In this document: positions 15,718-24,076 of the stretch, piece after piece | Layout of the letters: the number at the start of each line of letters is the position of its first letter | Numbering within the stretch: the stretch's first letter is position 1 | Assembly: GCA_018649885.1 (NCBI GenBank) | Contig: JABIHA010000095.1 | Location: forward strand, 1-39,135 | Reading direction: 5' to 3' | Length of the DNA: 39,135 nucleotides | Source: Bacteriovoracaceae bacterium | GTDB taxonomy: Bacteria; Bdellovibrionota; Bacteriovoracia; Bacteriovoracales; Bacteriovoracaceae | Made by a program: the position numbers and the translations under genes | Notes under the pieces: model-generated | What the model was told of the DNA's origin: nothing | The model's input: only the letters and a program-made list of their open reading frames with translations | The model's database searches: none

Positions 15718-17669
15718 TGGCATCAAAATACCTAGACAAGACTTCTCTTCGTGGACTAGAAAAAGTTGGAAATGTCCTGATTCCAGGAAATCAGCACTAT
15801 CCCAAATTTTCTCATTTGCGGACCCTTAGAAATATTGATCGTATCATTGGAGAGCTGCCTTCAGCGGACCTCACTGATTTGGCGCTATTTTTAAAAGTCC
15901 TGGCCTGGACGCCAAGTCTTTTTATAAAAGCATTATTCTGGCTTATCACCAAAAAAGACCTCTTTCCTGATTTCCTTGCAGGCCCTCTGAGGCTCATGGA
16001 TATTGGTCTTAAAGGAATTATCTACACATTATATTATTCGAACACGTCTCAAACAGAAAATATTTTAAAATCAATGGAATACTGTGCTGAAACACCATCT
16101 TATGAGGGAAGCCCAATGCAAACAAATACAGCTGCCATGACACCTGATGAAGGTAATTTAGAAAGTGGGTCAATTGATCTAGACAAAATTTTTGAAAAAG
16201 CCAAGAATGCCGGCTCACAAATTGGAAAACTGACAATTAGAGAAAGACTGGCTCCATTAATAGAACTTAAAGAGCTTGTTTTAGAAAGACAAGAAGAGCT
16301 CATAGATATAATCCAAAAAGAAACAAATAAATCTCGCTCAGATGCTCTTTTTTCCGAAATTTTTCCCATTGTGGACACGCTCCACTGGATGGAAGTAGAA
16401 GCTGAAAATATTTTGAAAGATAAGAAAGTTAAAACCCCAATAGTCCTTATGGGAAAAACCTCATATATCTATCATCAAGGGTTAGGAGTCGTACTTGTTA
16501 TATCTCCTTGGAACTACCCTCTCTTTCAAGCGCTAGTACCCATTGCCCACGCTCTTATTTGTGGCAATGCAGTCATATACAAACCTTCTGAGTTCACTCC
16601 ACTAAAAGGTGCCGTAGAGTCACTTTTAAACGACGCAGGAGTATCATCTGATTTAGTTCAAGTTATCTACGGCGGTGGAAAACTTGGAAGTGATCTAATC
16701 GAAAAAAGGCCAGACAAAATATTTTTCACAGGAAGTGTAGGAACTGGAAAAAAGATAATGCAACAGGCGGGCAAACATCTGATTCCCGTCGAGCTAGAAC
16801 TAGGCGGAAAAGACCCCATGATTGTTTTTGAAGATGCCAATATCCAAAGATCTGTCAAAGGAGCCGCTTGGGGGGCCATGACAAATGCAGGACAGTCCTG
16901 CACCTCTGTAGAAAGGCTCTATGTTCATGAGGATATCTATGAGAATTTTAAAAGTGAGCTGATTGTTGAAGTTGGCAAAATCAAACAACTAATTGACACC
17001 AACGGCAATAGCGATATTGGTCACATGACCAACTCACAGCAAGCAAAAAAAGTCAGGGCCTTAGTCCTCGACGCTGTGGCCAAAGGTGCAAAAGCTCTAA
17101 CAAATGAGTACTGGATAGAATCCCCAAAATCAGAGCTAGAAATACCCGCCATTGTCCTTGAAGGCGTTACCAGTGAAATGGAAATTTGGGACTGCGAAAT
17201 CTTTGGACCAATCCTCCCTATTTTTAAATTTTCATCAGAAATCGATGTCATCAATCGCGCCAATGATTCTTCGTTTGGACTCTCGGCGAGTGTCTGGACA
17301 GCAGATAAAACCAGGGCCACGAGAGTGACCAAATCACTTGAAACTGGCAATGTCTCAGTAAATAATGTGATGCTGACCGAAGGCAACCCATACCTCCCAT
17401 TTGGTGGAGTTAAAAATAGCGGCATAGGACGCTACAAAGGGGCCCATGGCCTTTTAAGCTTTTGCAATATCAAGTCTGTTCTCTTTGACGGTAATAGCTC
17501 TAAAGTTGAGGCCAATTGGTATCCGTATACCACAGAGAAATATCATCTTTTTGACAACTTAATGCAGGCCCTATTCAAAGGTGGAATTATGGGCCTTATT
17601 AAATTTGCCTTCTATGGTTTAAAACTAGAGATGCTCTCTGGGAAGTTGGGGAAAAAGGGTCGTGCATGA
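15717..17669 (+). CDS. Aldehyde dehydrogenase with an extra N-terminal GMC-partner-like domain
   Basis: The protein has 650 residues, about 150 longer than a normal aldehyde dehydrogenase. Residues 151-650 are the ALDH: SPWNYP with N266, FTGS at 337-340, general base E361 in ELGGKDP and nucleophile C395 in GQSC. It oxidises an aldehyde to an acid with NAD(P). Residues 10-125 (VLIPG, LRTLRNIDRIIGELP, a hydrophobic 57-77 and GPLRLMDIGLKG) resemble the small helical subunit that pairs with GMC dehydrogenases (gluconate 2-dehydrogenase subunit 3-like) and the N-terminal part of long-chain alcohol oxidases; that match is by eye. Residues 126-150 are a linker. The start overlaps the GMC stop (TAATG) and the end overlaps the next start (ATGA). 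Confidence 0.85.
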   Translation: MASKYLDKTSLRGLEKVGNVLIPGNQHYPKFSHLRTLRNIDRIIGELPSADLTDLALFLKVLAWTPSLFIKALFWLITKKDLFPDFLAGPLRLMDIGLKGIIYTLYYSNTSQTENILKSMEYCAETPSYEGSPMQTNTAAMTPDEGNLESGSIDLDKIFEKAKNAGSQIGKLTIRERLAPLIELKELVLERQEELIDIIQKETNKSRSDALFSEIFPIVDTLHWMEVEAENILKDKKVKTPIVLMGKTSYIYHQGLGVVLVISPWNYPLFQALVPIAHALICGNAVIYKPSEFTPLKGAVESLLNDAGVSSDLVQVIYGGGKLGSDLIEKRPDKIFFTGSVGTGKKIMQQAGKHLIPVELELGGKDPMIVFEDANIQRSVKGAAWGAMTNAGQSCTSVERLYVHEDIYENFKSELIVEVGKIKQLIDTNGNSDIGHMTNSQQAKKVRALVLDAVAKGAKALTNEYWIESPKSELEIPAIVLEGVTSEMEIWDCEIFGPILPIFKFSSEIDVINRANDSSFGLSASVWTADKTRATRVTKSLETGNVSVNNVMLTEGNPYLPFGGVKNSGIGRYKGAHGLLSFCNIKSVLFDGNSSKVEANWYPYTTEKYHLFDNLMQALFKGGIMGLIKFAFYGLKLEMLSGKLGKKGRA

Positions 17670-18874
17670 TTTGGGAATATGAAAAGTTATCTTCATTAAA
17701 TAAGAAGATCGCTTTTCCCGCGCTATTTGTAGACTTAAATATTGTAGATCAAAATATTGAAAACTATACAAGTTACGCTATCAGGTATTCAAAAACGCTA
17801 AGGCTTGCAACAAAATCAATTCGAAATATTTGGCTTATAAAGTATATCCTAAAACGCTCTAATGTTTTTGAAGGAGTTATGTGCTACAGCGTTCATGAAG
17901 CACAACACCTATTTGATAATGGAATTGATGATCTCTTAATCGCTTATCCCCAAATTGATTTTGACTCACTTGCTGGACTTCTTGATCTTGCAAAAAAAGG
18001 GGCCAACTTCTCTATGGCCTGTGACCATAGCGAACAACTTTCTATCATAGATAAATATTGGAATGAATTCGCGGGAGACCTCCCCCCATTTCCCCTTTGC
18101 CTTGACCTCGATGTAAGCCTCAGGCCACTTCCATTCGTTCACATAGGAGCATTAAGATCATCAATTGTAGATATTGCCGGTCTTAAAGCTTGCATTGAAA
18201 AAGTAAACTCTTTAAATAATTTGAAAATTAAAGGCATACTTACCTATGAAGCACAGATAGCAAGCCTCCAAGACCAAAGTCCCTTCACCGTTTTATTAAA
18301 TCCCATAAAAAAACTCATTAAATCTTGGGCCATAAAAGATGTGAAAAAGAAAAGGGAAGAAATCACAAAATACCTAAAAGTTAGTGGCATTCAGTACGAC
18401 TACTATAATGGTGGTGGCTCAGGCTCTTTGCCCTATACTTCAAAAGAGCCTTGGATAAGTGAAGTCACTGTAGGCTCAGGCCTTCTCGAGTCCCATATAT
18501 TTGATTATATTTCGGATAATAAAAATCGCCCTGCCATAGTTTTTGGCCTCAATATAACCAGAAGACCAAAAAAAGGCGTTGTCACATGTCAAAGCGGTGG
18601 ATTTATAGCAAGTGGAGAAATGGGAAAAGATAAATTTCCACTCCCGTATAGGCCTGTGGGCATGAAGTACATCCCAATGGAAATGGCAGGGGAAGTTCAG
18701 ACTCCACTATCCGGACCCTGGGCAGACAAACTGAGTGTTGGAGACCCTGTCTTTTTTCGACCATCAAAGGCCGGAGAAATAGCAGAAAGATTTAATTTAT
18801 ATCACTTTTTAAGAGATGGTGAAGTTGAAAGTAGTGCGAGTACCTATAGGGGGGACGGTAAGGCTTTTTACTGA
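17666..18874 (+). CDS. Alanine-racemase-fold PLP enzyme (amino acid deaminase/aldolase type)
   Basis: The protein has 402 residues. The N-terminal barrel begins FPALFVDLNIVDQNI, and RLATKSIRN places the PLP lysine at K50. GVMCYSVHEAQHL and LLIAYPQIDFDSL match the PLP family annotated as amino acid deaminase/aldolase, related to D-threonine aldolase and alanine racemase. YYNGGGSGSLPY is a glycine-rich phosphate-binding loop. A C-terminal beta domain (about 270-402) resembles the D-serine dehydratase-like domain. Substrate is not predictable; racemisation, deamination or aldol cleavage of an amino compound are options. ATGA overlap with the ALDH gene implies translational coupling. Confidence 0.78.
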   Translation: MIWEYEKLSSLNKKIAFPALFVDLNIVDQNIENYTSYAIRYSKTLRLATKSIRNIWLIKYILKRSNVFEGVMCYSVHEAQHLFDNGIDDLLIAYPQIDFDSLAGLLDLAKKGANFSMACDHSEQLSIIDKYWNEFAGDLPPFPLCLDLDVSLRPLPFVHIGALRSSIVDIAGLKACIEKVNSLNNLKIKGILTYEAQIASLQDQSPFTVLLNPIKKLIKSWAIKDVKKKREEITKYLKVSGIQYDYYNGGGSGSLPYTSKEPWISEVTVGSGLLESHIFDYISDNKNRPAIVFGLNITRRPKKGVVTCQSGGFIASGEMGKDKFPLPYRPVGMKYIPMEMAGEVQTPLSGPWADKLSVGDPVFFRPSKAGEIAERFNLYHFLRDGEVESSASTYRGDGKAFY

Positions 18875-18883
18875 AGGTAGTAA

Positions 18884-20614
18884 ATGGATAACACTTATTC
18901 TTATAATTACATCCAAGGTGTCAATTTTCTCAAGGTTAAAGGCTCCCATTCTTATAGGGCCAGAATCCACGGAAGAGTACTCAAAGACCAAATTAGGGTA
19001 GGAGCACTTCCAACGCTCGCTGAAATTAATGATTGGATGTTAAGAAGGGCAGAAGGCCCTGTCGAAATTCCCATGGTAAGAAACTTTCTAATCTACCTAT
19101 ACAATAAAGTTTTAATGCCCAAGCTTGAAGCCTCTGTGGCGCGCTCAGCACCCTACTACCTTGAAGTGATGAAAGCACTTAGCGAGGAGACAGGCCTTCA
19201 TAAAAACCTTATTAGAAATGCACTTTTCCAGGCCGATGGCATTATGGTTTTATCTAGACTAAGCGTAATGAAATACCTGATGACTGATATGCCCATAACG
19301 TGTCTTCCATGTTGCTCAAGTTCTGTGGCCTTTAACGAGTACACAGATGATGGAAGAATGATAGTGGCCAGGAATCAAGACTATCCCATTGTAGGCCCAT
19401 GGGAAAAACACCCCTTGGTATTTTTTAACATCCCTACTGAAAAAGATCTCATTCCCTATATTTCTATTACCTCCAGTGGAGTTCAAACTGGTGGTCTGAC
19501 TGCTACAAACAAAGAAGGCTTGACTCTGGCAACCCACGCTCACCTGGGAACAGAAATCTCAACAGATGGACTTCCAGTATTTCTTCTGGGCGAGATGATT
19601 ATATCAAAAGCAAAAACCATAGATGAAGCAATCAAAATTGCAAGAAATTATACCAGAAATGCCAACTGGGCCTATATCATATCAAGTCATAAAGAAAATA
19701 AAGTGGTTGTACTTGAGTGCACACCCAAAGAAGTTTTTGTGAGAGAGCCAAGTGTAGGAAAAATGACTCACACAAATTACTTCCAATCTGAAGCACTCAA
19801 AAATAAAGAGGCCTTAATTTCGGCCAGTGTTCTTGAAGATTTATACGGCAGAAGACTGAGAATGGATCAATATTTAGACCACAATAAGGGAAAATTAAAT
19901 CCCGATTTGATGATGAAAATGCTTGGCGATCACGTGGACTATTTTAGTGGAACAGAAAGAGTTTTTGGAAATACAGTAAGTGTCATCACAAGTATTAAAT
20001 CGGTTGTATTTGATCCCAGTAAAAGTAGACTCTACGTGGGCAACAGACATGAGTCACCGGTGGGACTCGGAAACTTTCTTGAACTTGATTTAGAAAAAAT
20101 GTGGGATATGGATTTTTCTGAGCTCGGTGAACTTCCGGTTCACCCCGGTTACCAGCCCCAGTCACCAAAATTAATCCAGGCCGTAAGCGAATACCGAGAG
20201 GCCTACCGCTGCTTTCACATAGAAAATTTTCACGACGATTACATGATTAACACTCGGAATCATTTAAGAAAAGCTGTCAGAACTTTTCCCCAGGATGGTC
20301 ACATGCAACTGCAAATGGCACTGGTTTACTTCAAAACAAAATCACCTAAAAAAGCTCTTTTTCACTTCCAAAAGGCCCGCGAAATGGGCCTAACTCACCA
20401 CCTAGAAGGGGTTTGTAAGCTTTTTCACGCAAGGTGCCTAGATCTTGTTGGCAGAAGAAAGGAGGCAAAGGAGATCTACAAAAGCACCCTTGAAGAAATC
20501 AACGAGCCCGGTCTCAAAGAGGCGCTACAAAAGGGGCTTTCCAGTAAATATAAAAAGAAAATGCTCTCCCACTTGATGCTAGATTTACAGTTTCCGGCAC
20601 CCCATCATTACTAG
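18884..20614 (+). CDS. C45-type Ntn acyltransferase/hydrolase with C-terminal TPRs
   Basis: The protein has 576 residues. The middle (about 135-420) is like acyl-CoA:6-aminopenicillanate acyltransferase, an Ntn hydrolase that activates itself by cutting before a cysteine. The likely nucleophile is C144 (or C143) in PCCSSS, followed by the typical VARNQDY, GLTATNKEGLTL and NANWAYIISS segments. A pro-part of about 140 residues precedes the nucleophile, longer than usual. Residues about 470-555 hold two TPR-like repeats (MALVYFKTKSPKKALFHFQ and the following HARCLDLVGRRKEAKEIY). Such enzymes form or cut amide bonds. No signal peptide is seen. AAGG lies six bases before the ATG, 9 bases after the PLP gene; it is last in the operon. 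Confidence 0.8.
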   Translation: MDNTYSYNYIQGVNFLKVKGSHSYRARIHGRVLKDQIRVGALPTLAEINDWMLRRAEGPVEIPMVRNFLIYLYNKVLMPKLEASVARSAPYYLEVMKALSEETGLHKNLIRNALFQADGIMVLSRLSVMKYLMTDMPITCLPCCSSSVAFNEYTDDGRMIVARNQDYPIVGPWEKHPLVFFNIPTEKDLIPYISITSSGVQTGGLTATNKEGLTLATHAHLGTEISTDGLPVFLLGEMIISKAKTIDEAIKIARNYTRNANWAYIISSHKENKVVVLECTPKEVFVREPSVGKMTHTNYFQSEALKNKEALISASVLEDLYGRRLRMDQYLDHNKGKLNPDLMMKMLGDHVDYFSGTERVFGNTVSVITSIKSVVFDPSKSRLYVGNRHESPVGLGNFLELDLEKMWDMDFSELGELPVHPGYQPQSPKLIQAVSEYREAYRCFHIENFHDDYMINTRNHLRKAVRTFPQDGHMQLQMALVYFKTKSPKKALFHFQKAREMGLTHHLEGVCKLFHARCLDLVGRRKEAKEIYKSTLEEINEPGLKEALQKGLSSKYKKKMLSHLMLDLQFPAPHHY

Positions 20615-20631
20615 AGTAATTTAGAGTAATA

Positions 20632-20661
20632 TTGACATCAAAATCCTCTCTGGGGTAAAGT
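20632..20661 (+). promoter_or_regulatory. Sigma70-type promoter of the 20684 gene
   Basis: TTGACA and TAAAGT are separated by 18 bases. The -10 overlaps a small dyad (GGGTA-AAG-TACCC, 20653-20665), and the adjoining CCCCT-CT-AGGGG covers the AGGGGAG ribosome-binding site, so the leader could fold over it. Confidence 0.55.
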
Positions 20662-20683
20662 ACCCCTCTAGGGGAGAAAAACT

Positions 20684-21217
20684 ATGACTCATTTATTTAA
20701 ATTTCTTTTCATCTGTTCTTTTTGTATGAGCTGTGCCCAAATCGTAAAAAATTCATCAAAAATCCCCCGTGAGAATCTGTCTCAAATGATCGATCAGTAC
20801 GGCGAAAAAAGCTCTCGATTTTTAACAGAGCTAGAACAAAACCAGCTTAAAAATGATCAAATTATTAAACAAAGTGAGATGCTAATCGAATTGGCAAAAC
20901 CTATTTTGAAAAATGTAATGTTAAGCAATAAAAATAGATGCAAGAGTTATTTAAAATCGACCCTCTTCCACATCGATCAAATGAAAAAAAGCTCTCCTAA
21001 AATGATGGAAGAAAACTACAAAAAAGGTAGCGTACTTGGAAGTGCTGATCCACTATGCCAATATGTAAAAGATCTCGTTGTAAGACCAGCTGCTATGATT
21101 GTTCTCACAAAAAAATCTGAAAATAAAGACAAAGACCAACTTGTAGTTGAAGAACTCAAAGAGGCCATCTGGAGAATTGATCTTATTTCTGAGGACCTAT
21201 TTTCTCAAAGCATTTGA
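20684..21217 (+). CDS. Putative secreted or lipid-anchored helical protein
   Basis: The protein has 177 residues. A short signal peptide (MTHLFKFLFICSFCMSCAQ) ends near Cys17; the sequence before it (CMS) is an atypical lipobox, so lipidation is only possible. The mature protein is almost entirely charged helix with two further cysteines (about 87 and 126) that could pair in the periplasm. AGGGGAG precedes the ATG. It has its own promoter after the C45 operon. The 3' end overlaps the convergent DUF1499 gene by 13 bases. No family is recognised. Confidence 0.72.
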   Translation: MTHLFKFLFICSFCMSCAQIVKNSSKIPRENLSQMIDQYGEKSSRFLTELEQNQLKNDQIIKQSEMLIELAKPILKNVMLSNKNRCKSYLKSTLFHIDQMKKSSPKMMEENYKKGSVLGSADPLCQYVKDLVVRPAAMIVLTKKSENKDKDQLVVEELKEAIWRIDLISEDLFSQSI

Positions 21218-21642
21218 TGATAGCGAAAACGCAGCTCTTCCATTCTCTTTCGATTAACACCAAAATCTGATTCACCTATTCTTGAAGCAGATCTTATAAA
21301 TGCTTTGCCAGCGTCACTATTTATATAAATTTCTACGTCGTCTACAAAACGAAAAACAGTTGAAGTAAACTCTGCATAGATATATGTGCCACCTTCTTTG
21401 GTTACTACTTTGCCTCCCATTTTTTCAACAATAGAAACAAATTTATCCATTTCAGCCGGGCCTGTAACCTTCAGACCTATGGGGTCAATCATGTGTTTTT
21501 CACTCGTAGCAAAACTTGAAACACAATTACTCTTATCCGGGCATCCATTTAATTTTTTCTGATTTACTCCAAGCTCAGCTGGCCTTTGTCCTGCGCAACC
21601 TACACCCAAAATCAATAAAACTGCGTAACAACATTTTTTCAT
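21205..21642 (-). CDS. DUF1499-domain lipoprotein
   Basis: The protein has 145 residues. The signal peptide ends in the lipobox LGVGC, giving a lipidated Cys16. LNGCPDKSNCVSSFA is the C-P-x-x-x-N-C-V-S-S signature of DUF1499, and FRFVDDVEIYI followed by RSASRIGESDFGVN is its conserved core. The family is widespread and of unknown function. GGAAG lies eight bases before the ATG. It begins 11 bases after the S66 peptidase stop, so it is probably cotranscribed with cca and that peptidase. Confidence 0.85.
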   Translation of the reverse strand: MKKCCYAVLLILGVGCAGQRPAELGVNQKKLNGCPDKSNCVSSFATSEKHMIDPIGLKVTGPAEMDKFVSIVEKMGGKVVTKEGGTYIYAEFTSTVFRFVDDVEIYINSDAGKAFIRSASRIGESDFGVNRKRMEELRFRYHQML

Positions 21643-21653
21643 AATATAACTTC

Positions 21654-22709
21654 CTATCCTAGGTTTTGAACAACTGTGGCATCCCCATCATTAAAATTTA
21701 TTTGACTATAGGCCCCATTGATAAATACCATTTGAGGAGGGACATGGCCTATATCTGCATCATAAATAAGAGGTATCTCACATTCTTTAAAAACACTCAA
21801 AACGGCCCTAATATATGAGTCTTCAGGATAAGTCATTTTAGGAAATCGCCCTAAAACCACCCCTTTAATCCCCTCAAACCAACCGGCCATTTTTAACTGC
21901 CATAGATTTCTATAAACAGTAGAAGGCAAATCTCCTGCACTTTCCAGGTAGAAGATAACTCCTTCATTTTTCCATTTCTTTTTCAATTTATTAAAATCCC
22001 CATAAGGTGTTCCCACTAGATTGCGAAGAGTTTCAAGACACCCTCCAATCAACCTTCCCTTAAGTTCAAGATGTTGGATATCATTACCTTGATAAAAGGC
22101 CTTCCAGTGGGTTTCTTTATCAAATAATAGAGGGGAGCCAGGCCCTTTCACCATATCAGGCCAAACTGTAAGACACCTGGGAAATGATTTTTGTACTATT
22201 TGTGAATTTATTTCGGAATTTAAAATATCTGTCCAACTGGTAAGAGGATGATTATCGCCAATTGTCCCCATATCCATCAAACATGGACCATGAGCAGTGG
22301 CCACACCAGATACCAATGTTTTTGCGAATAAGAAGGTGGATGTATCAGAGTACCCCATAACCCATTTATTGGTTGAAGATTTTATTTTAGCAAAATCAAT
22401 TAAAGGCAGAGTGTCTATGAACATCTCGCCACCCCATGGAGGAATAATGGCAGAAATATTACTATTATCGAACATTGCCATTAACTCTCTTGCTCGGTCT
22501 TCCCTAGGCGCACTAACACCTTCGTGAGAATCTCTTAGACAGTCTCCTTCAATAACTTTGTATCCAAGAGATCTTAAATTTTTTAAACATTTGTCCAAAT
22601 GGGGATGATAGGCCCCAGCGACGCCATCTGAAATAGCACTAACACCAACAGTTGTTCCTTTGTGGAGAGGCGCTGGAAAAATCGGTTGGTGTGGTGAAGT
22701 TGGAATCAA
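21654..22709 (-). CDS. S66-family (LD-carboxypeptidase / MccF-like) serine peptidase
   Basis: The protein is about 351 residues from a TTG placed 5 bases after AGGGGAG; an ATG at 22733 would lie inside cca with no such site. The N-terminal GTTVGVSAISDG, the PPWGG segment and GYSDTS (nucleophile Ser, about 121) are S66 hallmarks; a Glu in YLESAGD and a His in DIGHVPPQ complete the Ser-Glu-His triad. Relatives cut L,D-peptide bonds in recycled murein tetrapeptides or inactivate microcin C-type peptide-nucleotides. It has no signal peptide, so it acts in the cytoplasm. The start lies directly after the cca stop. Confidence 0.85.
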   Translation of the reverse strand: MIPTSPHQPIFPAPLHKGTTVGVSAISDGVAGAYHPHLDKCLKNLRSLGYKVIEGDCLRDSHEGVSAPREDRARELMAMFDNSNISAIIPPWGGEMFIDTLPLIDFAKIKSSTNKWVMGYSDTSTFLFAKTLVSGVATAHGPCLMDMGTIGDNHPLTSWTDILNSEINSQIVQKSFPRCLTVWPDMVKGPGSPLLFDKETHWKAFYQGNDIQHLELKGRLIGGCLETLRNLVGTPYGDFNKLKKKWKNEGVIFYLESAGDLPSTVYRNLWQLKMAGWFEGIKGVVLGRFPKMTYPEDSYIRAVLSVFKECEIPLIYDADIGHVPPQMVFINGAYSQINFNDGDATVVQNLG

Positions 22710-22711
22710 TA

Positions 22712-23989
22712 TTACTCCCCTCTCAGTTGGCAATAAAATTTTAAGTATTTTCGATTCACTTGATCACTGGCCTCTAAGGTAGCTTCTTCTAAAGACACTT
22801 CCACATCCTTTGCACTTGCCATTGTTTCCATCCAAAATTTATGAGTTTGTAGTAAAGCGTCAGGAATTAAAGAGGAATATTTTTCAAGATAAGAAGAAAT
22901 ACTTTTTGAAACTCCCTTTAATTGGTGGAGCTGATGAAAAGTGTCCTCTTTTAAAATTTCGTCAAACTCTATTTTCTTTTGGCGTATCTTTTCGAGTAAT
23001 AATTTTGACTGGTCTATATCAAGATCGGCCAAATGTTGGAAATAAGATCTAAGGTTTAGTAGAACTTTAACTTTTACTCCAATAACTTTGGCAACAACCT
23101 GAAGGTGAGTTGACGAAATATGACTTAAAGAAGAGGCCATATGAAAACCAAAGGAGTCTATTGTATCAATTTTTTTCTCATTAGTTGCTCTAGGAATATT
23201 TCTTAAAAATGAAACCTCCATAATCTGTGCAGGCAAGGGTATTTCAAAATCATAGGTCAGTTTATAAAAGATATAAAAGAAGTTAACCAAATCTTTTGAT
23301 TTCGTAGCTTCTTCTAATAAGTAATAGGTGGAGAGATTTTTCAAATTAAATCTTTTTAAAAGCTGATCACATTCATCTGGGTAATTTAGATTTTCCTTTA
23401 TGGCAAAACGAATCATTCGAAGAAATCTTACTGGATCCTTTGAAAAGTCATCTGAACATGGCCTTATGGTTCGTTTTTGAAGATCACCCAAACCGCCAAA
23501 TGGATCAATTAAAAGGGTGCTTCCATCTTCTTTGATTTCAATTCCAATAGCATTAAAAGTAAAATCTCTCCTCTTAAATGCCATTTGATCTGATAATTCA
23601 GCTCGAATTTCGGCGTCAAAATTTTTATGCCCAAACTCTCCCTCTCTAAATTTTTCAACGCGTGCTGGACTTAGCTCGACCTCATTTTGAGAATGCTTCA
23701 CTCTTATAATCTCAAACTCTAGTTTTTCAAACTCAGCTCCAAACCTTATAGAAATTTTTTGCTCGAGCTTGGATAATATTTTTTCCCACTGCTGATCTGA
23801 AATCACGGCCTTTGGACGAATCTCTACATCAATATCTCTGTACCAATCACTCTTGCCCATAAAAAAATCACGAGTTGCACCACCGACAATAATAGTACGA
23901 ATCTCTAAACTGTGAGCAATACTAAGGATATCGTTGACTCTTTGAGGCAGGTTTTCTTTAAACGAAGAAATGTTAGGACTTTTCCCCAT
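22712..23989 (-). CDS. cca: tRNA CCA-nucleotidyltransferase / poly(A) polymerase family
   Basis: The protein has 425 residues. VGGATRDFFMG (about 37-47), the catalytic RDIDVE (about 53-58), FKRRDFTFNAIG, DPFGGLGDLQKRTIR and DPVRFLRMIRFA are the ordered motifs of class II CCA-adding enzymes, which rebuild the CCA end of tRNA from CTP and ATP. Motifs alone cannot exclude poly(A) polymerase. The C-terminal half is helical and lacks an HD phosphohydrolase motif. It is the first gene of the cca - S66 peptidase - DUF1499 run; the next gene starts at its stop codon. Confidence 0.88.
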   Translation of the reverse strand: MGKSPNISSFKENLPQRVNDILSIAHSLEIRTIIVGGATRDFFMGKSDWYRDIDVEIRPKAVISDQQWEKILSKLEQKISIRFGAEFEKLEFEIIRVKHSQNEVELSPARVEKFREGEFGHKNFDAEIRAELSDQMAFKRRDFTFNAIGIEIKEDGSTLLIDPFGGLGDLQKRTIRPCSDDFSKDPVRFLRMIRFAIKENLNYPDECDQLLKRFNLKNLSTYYLLEEATKSKDLVNFFYIFYKLTYDFEIPLPAQIMEVSFLRNIPRATNEKKIDTIDSFGFHMASSLSHISSTHLQVVAKVIGVKVKVLLNLRSYFQHLADLDIDQSKLLLEKIRQKKIEFDEILKEDTFHQLHQLKGVSKSISSYLEKYSSLIPDALLQTHKFWMETMASAKDVEVSLEEATLEASDQVNRKYLKFYCQLRGE

Positions 23990-24076
23990 AGGATTATTTT
24001 AAGTGGAAAGTGTTATGTGGGCCAAGTAAAAAGCAGGATTATGCAAAGATCATGTAATTAATTTTTGCAGTTGGTA

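Noticed and set aside
16100..17425. Several long antisense frames within the ALDH gene
   Set aside because: They mirror the codon structure of the strongly supported sense gene and have no ribosome-binding sites.
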